Assembly (NCBI GenBank): GCA_005883445.1
Contig: VAZL01000027.1
Coordinates: forward strand, 1-5,143
Length of the DNA stretch: 5,143 nucleotides
Reading direction: 5' to 3'
Origin: Alphaproteobacteria bacterium
Lineage (GTDB): Bacteria > Pseudomonadota > Alphaproteobacteria > Rhizobiales > Xanthobacteraceae
Shown: positions 1 through 4,405 of the stretch, piece after piece
Layout: every line of letters starts with the position of its first letter
Numbering within the stretch: the first letter of the stretch is position 1
Translations under genes and position numbers: made by a program
Notes under the pieces: generated by a model
Told to the model about the DNA's origin: nothing
Databases searched by the model: none
The model's input: only the letters and a program-made list of their open reading frames with translations

Positions 1-1
1 C

Positions 2-250
2 TCGATGGCGCTGTTCGCCGCGGCGATCGCGTGGCTCAGCGGATATCCGGTGCCGACCATGGTGCTGGCCATGGCGCCCGCCGGCATCGCCGAGATGGTG
101 CTCACCGGCAAGGTGCTGGGGCTCGATTCCACGCTGATCGCCGGGTTCCAGCTCATGCGCATCATCATCGTGCTGATCTGGTGCCGCACCGCGCTCGTTC
201 TGTTCCAGCGCGCGGCGGAACGCGTGTTCGGCAAGCCGCCGAGTCAGTGA
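2..250 (+). CDS. AbrB-family integral membrane protein, C-terminal fragment (5' end outside window)
   Basis: The frame is open from the first in-frame codon at position 2, so this is the last 82 residues of a longer protein, not an 81-residue gene starting at the ATG at 5. What is seen is a hydrophobic stretch (LFAAAIAWLSG), then APAGIAEMVLTGKVLGLDST, then a second strongly hydrophobic helix (IAGFQLMRIIIVLIWCRTALVLF) and a short basic tail. The PAGIAEM...A..LG.D......Q..R pattern is what I know from the end of the AbrB membrane family (Pfam AbrB, often mis-named 'ammonia monooxygenase'), whose members are multi-pass inner-membrane proteins of uncertain function. There is no relation to the AbrB DNA-binding transition regulator. 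The gene ends at a TGA 20 nt before a large palindromic repeat that could serve as its transcript end. The family call is from memory of the motif. Another multi-pass permease cannot be excluded from 82 residues. Confidence 0.72.
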   Translation, partial: SMALFAAAIAWLSGYPVPTMVLAMAPAGIAEMVLTGKVLGLDSTLIAGFQLMRIIIVLIWCRTALVLFQRAAERVFGKPPSQ

Positions 251-270
251 GCGCAACGGGCACAGCGACT

Positions 271-341
271 GTAGCCCGGATTGAGCGGAGCGAAATCCGG
301 GGCGCGCGTTCCCGCATTTCGCTCCGCTCAATGCGGGCTAC
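271..341. repeat. REP/BIME-like inverted repeat, two 31-bp arms
   Basis: Arm 1 (271-301) and arm 2 (311-341) are reverse complements at 29 of 31 positions, separated by a 9-nt GC-rich spacer (302-310). The whole unit begins GTAGCCCG and ends CGGGCTAC. Each arm is also an imperfect hairpin on its own: arm 1 closes with CCCGGATT/AATCCGGG and arm 2 with CCCGCAT/ATGCGGG. The two arm-to-arm differences fall exactly at the two bases that pair with each other inside an arm. An extra ATCCGGG copy lies just outside, at 343-349. Repeats with a GTAGCCCGGAT...GAGCG.AGCGAAATCCGGG core are, to my knowledge, dispersed in many copies in Bradyrhizobium/Rhodopseudomonas-type genomes. Located 20 nt after the AbrB-family stop, it may act in transcription termination, mRNA stability or as a nucleoid-protein site. 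None of these roles is shown by the sequence. Confidence 0.85.
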
Positions 342-425
342 GATCCGGGACACGGCGGCAAGCATGACGACAAACGCTTTCGCCCTGTGCTAGGAGACCG
401 CCGGCATCGAGCTGAAGCTTTGAGC

Positions 426-433
426 AAGGAGAG
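426..433 (+). promoter_or_regulatory. Shine-Dalgarno site of the dehydrogenase gene
   Basis: AAGGAGAG ends 5 nt before the ATG at 439. It decides the start: it fits an initiation at MAANKQKIGWIGVG and leaves no need for the overlapping reading frame beginning at 387. I could not identify a convincing promoter in the 188-nt gap (251-438) that also holds the palindromic repeat. Confidence 0.8.
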
Positions 434-438
434 TTGGA

Positions 439-1398
439 ATGGCAGCGAACAAGCAGAAGATCGGTTGGATCGGCGTGGGGCGCATGGGTTACCCCATGGC
501 CGAGCGCCTGCTCAAGGCCGGCTACGACGTTTCCATCTGGAACCGCACCCGCTCCAAGGCCGAGCCGCTGACCAAGATCGGCGGCAAGGTGGTCGACAAT
601 CTCCTCGAGCTCAAGGACGTGGACGTGCTGTTCTCCATCGTCTCGACCGGAAAGGATCTGGAGCAGGTCTATTTCGGCAAGAACAGCGTCACCGGCCATG
701 GCGGCAAGCTGCCGAAAATCTTCGTCGATTGCTCGACCATCGCGGTGGAGGAGTCGGCCTCGATCCGCGACCGGCTGCAGCAGCTCGGCTGCGAATACGT
801 GGCGGCGCCGGTGAGCGGCAATGCCAAGGTGATCAAGGCGGGCAAGCTCTCCGCCGTCATCTCCGGCAGCGAGGCCGCGTGCAAGACCGCCGCGCCGCTC
901 GTGGAAGTGATCGCCCCGCGCGGCGTCTCCTACGTGGGCGGCGGCGAGCTCGCGCGCGTCTGCAAGATCGCTCATAACGTCATGCTCGGCGTGGTGATCG
1001 AGAATCTGATCGAGATCACGCTCTTGGCCAACAAGATGGGAGTGCCCCGCCACGCCTTCCTCGCCTTCATGAACAACAGCGTGATGGGCTCCATGTTCAC
1101 GCGCTACAAATCGCCGGCGCTGGTCAATCTCGACTGGACCACGACGTTTACGCCCGAGCTTCTGCGCAAAGACCTCGACCTCGGCCTGGCGCTCGGCCGC
1201 GAATGGGACGTGCCCATGCCGGTGACGGCGGCGACGCGCGAGGTGCTGCAGAGCCATTTCGGCGCCGCCACGCTCAAACCCAATCCCGAGGAATATCTGC
1301 AGGAGGACTTTGCGGCGTTGATGGAGACGATGGCGCTCGCGTCCGGCATGAAACTTCAAAGCGAGAACAAGAACGTGCCGACGGGATTGGAGACCTGA
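439..1398 (+). CDS. NAD(P)-dependent oxidoreductase, 3-hydroxyisobutyrate dehydrogenase / beta-hydroxyacid dehydrogenase family
   Basis: A 319-residue cytosolic enzyme, slightly longer than the usual 290-300 residues. The N-terminal Rossmann fold opens with G12-V-G14-R-M-G17, the dinucleotide-binding loop. The following NRTRSK (35-40) in place of an acidic residue at the end of strand 2 resembles NADP(H)-preferring members. DCST (97-100) and APVSGN (123-128, with S126) match the substrate-binding segments. K176 in CKIAHN (175-180) is the expected catalytic lysine with N180 two turns on; most relatives have KL.NN here. K244-D245-L246 in the C-terminal helical domain is also characteristic. The family oxidises beta-hydroxyacids (or reduces the semialdehyde/2-oxoacid), including 3-hydroxyisobutyrate, tartronate semialdehyde and glyoxylate/succinate semialdehyde reductases. 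The true substrate cannot be read from the sequence. No motif is missing and the gene looks intact. A GST-like gene follows after 98 nt on the same strand. Confidence 0.9.
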   Translation: MAANKQKIGWIGVGRMGYPMAERLLKAGYDVSIWNRTRSKAEPLTKIGGKVVDNLLELKDVDVLFSIVSTGKDLEQVYFGKNSVTGHGGKLPKIFVDCSTIAVEESASIRDRLQQLGCEYVAAPVSGNAKVIKAGKLSAVISGSEAACKTAAPLVEVIAPRGVSYVGGGELARVCKIAHNVMLGVVIENLIEITLLANKMGVPRHAFLAFMNNSVMGSMFTRYKSPALVNLDWTTTFTPELLRKDLDLGLALGREWDVPMPVTAATREVLQSHFGAATLKPNPEEYLQEDFAALMETMALASGMKLQSENKNVPTGLET

Positions 1399-1496
1399 CG
1401 CCGGCGCCTCTGTCGACGGCATTGTCGTGGTTGTCGGCCTCGGCGGATGGCAGACGAGCGTAGCGGCATAACGGCGGCGGCCATGAGAAGGAAGCG

Positions 1497-2144
1497 ATGC
1501 TCAAAGTTTGGGGACGCCGCAGCTCCTTCAATGTGCAGAAAGTGCTTTGGCTCGTCGGCGAGCTCGGTCTTGCCCATGAGCACATCCCCGCCGGCGGCGA
1601 CTTCGGCAGGCTCGATGAGCCGTCGTTTCGGGCGTTGAACCCGCACGGACGCGTACCGGTGATCGAGGATGGCGATCTGGCGGTGTGGGAATCCCACGCC
1701 ATTCTCAGGTATCTGGCCGCCCGCCATGACCGCGGCGGCTTGTGGTCCGCGGACCCGGCCGAGCGCGCGCGCGTCGATAGCTGGATGGACTGGTCGCAGT
1801 CGACGCTCCAGCCGGATTTCCTGATGGGCGTTTTCTGGGGCTACTATCGCACGCCGGAATCGCAGCGCGACTGGCCTGCGATCCGCAAGAGTCTCGCGCG
1901 CTGCGCCGGCCATTTTCGGCTGCTGGACGAGGTTCTGGCGGCGCGGCCGTTCCTGGCCGACGCGAAGTTCTCGCTGGCGGACATTCCCGCCGGCACGTCG
2001 CTTTATCGCTATTTCGAGCTCGATATCGAACGTCCGAACGTTGCGAACGTGACCGCCTGGTATCAGCGCCTGCGCGAGCGGCCGGCTTACCGCCAGCACG
2101 TCATGATCCCGTTTGCGGAATTGCGCGGCCGGCTCGAACCCTGA
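1497..2144 (+). CDS. Glutathione S-transferase family protein
   Basis: A 215-residue protein with the two-domain GST layout. The N-terminal thioredoxin-like domain (about 1-75) starts MLKVWGRRSSFNVQKV. S9/S10 and N12 sit where the serine- or cysteine-type GSTs place the residue that contacts the glutathione thiol. NPHGRVP (48-54) carries the cis-proline P54, and W64-E65-S66 is the glutathione gamma-glutamyl-binding turn. The all-helical C-terminal domain (about 90-205) contains S159-L-A-D162, the N-capping box of the GST core, within FLADAKFSLADIPAG. Such proteins conjugate glutathione to electrophiles, reduce or isomerise glutathione adducts, or serve as glutathione lyases; which one applies here is not visible. 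GAAGGAAG at 1487-1494 lies just before the ATG. The stop is 18 nt before the next gene, suggesting a shared transcript. All expected motifs are present and the length is normal. Confidence 0.9.
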   Translation: MLKVWGRRSSFNVQKVLWLVGELGLAHEHIPAGGDFGRLDEPSFRALNPHGRVPVIEDGDLAVWESHAILRYLAARHDRGGLWSADPAERARVDSWMDWSQSTLQPDFLMGVFWGYYRTPESQRDWPAIRKSLARCAGHFRLLDEVLAARPFLADAKFSLADIPAGTSLYRYFELDIERPNVANVTAWYQRLRERPAYRQHVMIPFAELRGRLEP

Positions 2145-2150
2145 GAGTCT

Positions 2151-2155
2151 GAAGG
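2151..2155 (+). promoter_or_regulatory. Shine-Dalgarno site deciding the GTG start of the SGNH gene
   Basis: GAAGG lies 7 nt before GTG at 2163 and within 7-11 nt of the upstream gene's stop, a tight arrangement typical of translationally linked genes. The next in-frame ATG (2214) would fall inside the hydrophobic N-terminal segment, so GTG is preferred. Confidence 0.6.
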
Positions 2156-2162
2156 CTGACCC

Positions 2163-3257
2163 GTGCCCGACGCTTCGCCCCGCATCAAACTCGTGCTCTT
2201 TCACGCCATCATGTGGGCGATCGTTGCGCTACTGGTTCTACCCGCGGCAGTTCTGCTGTCCGTGTCCATCGTTGCATACGACATACTCCAGCATCCGGAG
2301 CGTCATCAGAACACGCGCAGAATTTGGAACGTCATTGCGAGCGACCTTTACTTCGAGTACGAGGCCAACCTATGGCAGAATCAGAAGGACTGCGTGCAGT
2401 ACGACGACAAGTTGCTGTATAAGCCCTCAAGCGGCTGTCACTTCGTCAACAAGGAATTTTCGACCGAGCTGACCTTCTCGGAAGATGGAAGGCGCACGAC
2501 CTCCTCACGCGCGCCCGCGTCCCGACGTCCGCTCATTTTTGCCGGCGATTCCGAAACGATGGGATGGGGGGTCAACGACGGCGAGACGTTCGCGTCGCTC
2601 GTTGCCGCCAGCATCGAGGCGCCGGTTTTGAATTTGGGCGTGGCGAGCTACGGGACGGTCAGGGAGATCATGCGCGTTCGCATGCAACCTCGTTTTCAAG
2701 ACGCAAACTGCATCGTCATTCAATACAGCTGGAATGATTTCGACGAGAACAGCGTATTTCTAGCCAGGGGCGCGTTACCTTCCCCCACACGGAAGAGATT
2801 TCAGCAGCTGTTGTCGGACTATGGCAAGCGAGACGTAAGCTTCCAGGACGTCATGCTACGGAGCTTCGACGTCATGTGGAATAATCCGCTTGCGTTTTTC
2901 TTAAACATCCTTGGATGGCATGACTTCCCGTTGGAAGATGACGACCCTGCGAATATGAATGGCGCTCTCAGAGAAGAAACCGAGGATACGAAGGCGTTCC
3001 TGTCCGTTCTGGCGTCTTTCTCCGAATTGAACGGCAAGAAGATCTTTGTCATGGGTCCTGGCCGCTTTGTCTCCGCGCTAAGCCGTGAAACCCTGCCTGC
3101 CAACGTGTTCCCGCTCCCGGTCGATTTGAACGACGGCGGCTGGTACACGCTCGACATGCATCCCAACAAGCAGGGGCATCGGGAAATCGCCGCGCAAATA
3201 TTGGGTGAGCTCAAGCGGACCGAAGAAGGCAGGCAATGCCTGGCGGGTGAACCCTGA
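2163..3257 (+). CDS. Membrane-anchored SGNH/GDSL-type hydrolase
   Basis: A 364-residue protein starting at GTG. Residues about 10-39 form one long hydrophobic segment after a short basic N-terminus (R7, K9), so it is probably a signal anchor with the rest outside the cytoplasm. The four SGNH blocks are present. Block I is F-A-G128-D129-S130-E-T-M-G, with S130 the nucleophile. The block II glycine is G164 in VASYGT, block III is N191 in YSWND, and block V is D331-M-H333-P-N335-K-Q-G-H, giving the Asp/His pair. C77 and C92 flank a short loop ahead of the catalytic domain and could form a disulfide. The family contains esterases and acyltransferases that often modify cell-surface polysaccharide or peptidoglycan; the substrate here is unknown. 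G+C is lower than in the neighbours: 26/60 at 2881-2940 and 30/60 at 3001-3060, against 40/60 at 781-840 and 43/60 at 1741-1800. This suggests a different origin from the two upstream genes. Confidence 0.85.
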   Translation: MPDASPRIKLVLFHAIMWAIVALLVLPAAVLLSVSIVAYDILQHPERHQNTRRIWNVIASDLYFEYEANLWQNQKDCVQYDDKLLYKPSSGCHFVNKEFSTELTFSEDGRRTTSSRAPASRRPLIFAGDSETMGWGVNDGETFASLVAASIEAPVLNLGVASYGTVREIMRVRMQPRFQDANCIVIQYSWNDFDENSVFLARGALPSPTRKRFQQLLSDYGKRDVSFQDVMLRSFDVMWNNPLAFFLNILGWHDFPLEDDDPANMNGALREETEDTKAFLSVLASFSELNGKKIFVMGPGRFVSALSRETLPANVFPLPVDLNDGGWYTLDMHPNKQGHREIAAQILGELKRTEEGRQCLAGEP

Positions 3258-3302
3258 CCGCGCCGACGTAACAGCCGGTCCGCAAGTCCTGCGAATTCAC
3301 CT

Positions 3303-3319
3303 CGCCGCGTCACGCGGCG
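3303..3319. terminator. GC-rich hairpin in the convergent gap, possible terminator
   Basis: CGCCGCG (3303-3309), loop TCA, CGCGGCG (3313-3319): a perfect 7-bp stem. It lies 45 nt after the SGNH stop and 29 nt past the stop of the minus-strand gene, in the 91-nt space where both transcripts must end. There is no T-run on either side, so a Rho-independent terminator is not demonstrated. The hairpin may instead be an mRNA 3'-end structure or chance in GC-rich DNA. Confidence 0.35.
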
Positions 3320-3348
3320 CCGTGGCGGACGCGTGCACCGCGATCGTT

Positions 3349-3714
3349 TCAGCGATCCCAGCGAAAGTCGCGGCGTTCGACCACGTTGGGCATGGCCTTG
3401 CAGGCCGCGTAGAGCAGCCGCGCGTGCTGCCCGACCGCGGTGGGATGCAAATCGATCATCACCATTCGCGGCGGCAAGAAGCAGGCGAGCGAAAATCCGG
3501 AGTACACGCCGCGCCCGTCGAAGGTCAGCCTGTGGCTGGAATGATCTGGCGCGGTTCCGATGATCGTGTCCTCGCTGAGCAGGGTGGCGAATTCGCGCAG
3601 GAGCCGTTCCGGACTCGTCGGTCCATGATTTTTTCGCCCATCCGAAAGCGTGTGGATGAGCTGGCTTATGGACTGGGCGACCTGGTCTGCCCGCTTTTGG
3701 TTGAAAAACCACAT
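3349..3714 (-). CDS. Hypothetical protein, 121 residues, family not recognised
   Basis: I do not recognise this protein. It reads from ATG (3714) to TGA (3349) with natural-looking composition and codon use. It starts with MWFFNQKRADQVAQSISQL, an amphipathic helix-like region (about 8-48), followed by SEDTIIGTAPDHSSHRLTFDGRGVYSGFS and a hydrophobic CFLPPRMVMIDLHPTAVG (78-95). It ends in a helix-like QHARLLYAACKAM and an RRDFRWDR tail. There is no signal peptide or clear membrane span. Reading the same stretch in the alternative minus frame (2819-3712) gives an Arg/Ala-rich product and also runs antisense through the SGNH gene, so the 121-residue frame is preferred. The upstream Shine-Dalgarno is weak (GGTGAG, 8 nt before the start) and sits in a duplicated 15-bp unit. 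The gene converges on the SGNH gene and diverges from the lipocalin-like gene, so it is its own transcription unit. Confidence 0.6.
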   Translation of the reverse strand: MWFFNQKRADQVAQSISQLIHTLSDGRKNHGPTSPERLLREFATLLSEDTIIGTAPDHSSHRLTFDGRGVYSGFSLACFLPPRMVMIDLHPTAVGQHARLLYAACKAMPNVVERRDFRWDR

Positions 3715-3720
3715 GACACT

Positions 3721-3750
3721 AACTCACCCCACTCCAACTCACCCCACTCC
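3721..3750. repeat. Perfect 15-bp tandem duplication upstream of the minus-strand gene
   Basis: AACTCACCCCACTCC occurs twice back to back (3721-3735 and 3736-3750) with no mismatch. On the minus strand each unit reads GGAGTGGGGTGAGTT, a purine-rich sequence with GGAG and GGTGAG, and the proximal copy covers the ribosome-binding region of the 121-residue gene. It looks like a recent slippage duplication. Confidence 0.9.
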
Positions 3751-3838
3751 GCGGCGAGCGCCTGCCGCGCCGCCCCCTTTTCCCAGGTCGAAACTAGCGT
3801 CGTAGGTCCGCCCTCGGCGACCGCGCGATGTCTGAAAG

Positions 3839-3868
3839 TTGACCGCTGTGACATTTTTGCAAAATGAT
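3839..3868 (+). promoter_or_regulatory. Candidate sigma-70-type promoter for the lipocalin-like gene
   Basis: TTGACC (3839-3844, five of six bases of the -35 consensus) is followed after 18 nt by AATGAT (3863-3868, four of six of the -10 consensus), about 60 nt before the start codon at 3927. The spacer contains the perfect 10-bp palindrome TTTTGCAAAA (3855-3864), which could be a regulator site. This is an AT-rich island in GC-rich DNA. The -10 is weak and nothing beyond position and resemblance supports it. Confidence 0.35.
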
Positions 3869-3926
3869 GCGCTAAGCTCTCGGAAATGGCGCTGCCGAGC
3901 CGCTTCTTGTTTTCCAGGAGGACGGT

Positions 3927-4321
3927 ATGGTCGGGCAAACGGCAAAGGAGCGGCTCGTCGGGTCGTGGACGCTCGTGTCGCTCACGGCCGGCGAGGGCGC
4001 CGATCAAAGCCTGCCTTACGGCCCCAATCCGAGGGGTTCCATGATGGTCGACGCCAACGGCCGTTTCATGATCACGGTCGTGCGGTCCGATCTTCCGAAC
4101 TTCGCCTCCAACAACCGCATGCGGGGCACGCCGGACGAGAACAATTCGGTGGTGCAGGGCTCATGATCACGGTCAACGTCGAAGGAAGCACGTTCCCGAA
4201 CTTCATCGGCGGCACGCAGACCCGCATCCTCTCGTTTGACGGCGACGAGGTGACCTATCTCAACCCCACCCCGTCGCACGGCGGGGCGCCGGCCAAGGTG
4301 ACCTACCGGCGGGCCAAGTAG
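3927..4321 (+). pseudogene. Lipocalin-like domain protein, broken by an internal deletion with frameshift
   Basis: The N-terminal part (3927-4166, 79 residues) follows a strong AGGAGG Shine-Dalgarno at 3916-3921. It reads LVGSWTLVSL (10-19), YGPNPRGSMMVDANGRFMI (31-49) and SNNRMRGTPDENNSVVQGS (61-79), the opening of the bacterial lipocalin-like family (about 135-150 residues). The frame then stops at TGA 4164-4166. The C-terminal part continues at once in another frame: ITVNVEGSTFPNFIGGTQTRILSFDGDEVTYLNPTPS...VTYRRAK, ending at TAG 4319-4321. In relatives as I remember them, VVQGS is followed by a segment like IAYFGTYSV.EA.KTL before the T..VEG strand. About 15 residues are therefore absent and the length lost is not a multiple of three. 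The C-terminal frame has an ATG at 4163 overlapping the stop as ATGA, so the 52-residue piece could in principle be translated by coupling. The small beta-barrel would still lack at least one strand, so it is probably non-functional. The family's biochemical role is not established. Confidence 0.75.
4066..4174. repeat. Pair of exact 14-bp direct repeats inside the lipocalin-like gene
   Basis: TCATGATCACGGTC occurs at 4066-4079 and again at 4161-4174, 95 bp apart and in the same orientation. The first copy encodes part of FMITV in the N-terminal frame. The second copy lies exactly at the break where the frame changes and creates both the premature TGA and the ATG of the ATGA overlap. Confidence 0.9.
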
Positions 4322-4393
4322 CGCCCCCGTTGCCGCGCCGCGTATCGGAGTGAGCGGCCAATAAGAGCCGACAGCAAGCTGCCAACAAATCTG

Positions 4394-4399
4394 AGGGAG
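4394..4399 (+). promoter_or_regulatory. Shine-Dalgarno site of the TctC-like gene
   Basis: AGGGAG ends 6 nt before the ATG at 4406, which begins a well-formed signal peptide. This fixes the start. The 84-nt gap after the lipocalin-like gene (4322-4405) shows no clear hairpin or promoter, so the two broken genes may share a transcript. Confidence 0.65.
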
Positions 4400-4405
4400 C
4401 AGCCC

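Noticed and set aside
351..438. Promoter for the dehydrogenase between the palindrome and the start codon
   Set aside because: TGTGCTAGG around 386-394 vaguely resembles an extended -10, but no matching -35 at proper spacing is present.
328..1422. Long minus-strand open frame of 364 codons opposite the dehydrogenase
   Set aside because: His/Arg/Ala/Gly-rich product typical of antisense shadows in GC-rich DNA. The plus strand here encodes a complete, motif-bearing enzyme with a good Shine-Dalgarno.
1356..2204. Minus-strand open frame of 282 codons opposite the GST gene
   Set aside because: Arg-rich composition without family resemblance, fully antisense to an intact GST with all its motifs.
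2819..3712. Minus-strand open frame of 297 codons across the SGNH gene end and the 121-residue gene
   Set aside because: It overlaps two better candidates in other frames and gives an Arg/Pro/Ala-rich product. Half of it is antisense to the catalytic end of the SGNH protein.
3751..3773. GCGGCG...CGCCGC inverted repeat followed by a CCCCCTTTT run
   Set aside because: Only a 6-bp stem with an 11-nt loop, not downstream of any plus-strand gene. Expected by chance at this GC content.
3205..3867. Plus-strand open frame of 220 codons
   Set aside because: It starts inside the SGNH gene, crosses the convergent gap and the tandem repeat (translated as SPHSNSPHS), and shows no family resemblance.
4150..4170. 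Programmed ribosomal frameshifting in the lipocalin-like gene
   Set aside because: No slippery heptamer is visible at the junction. A conserved segment is physically missing, which a frameshift during translation could not restore.
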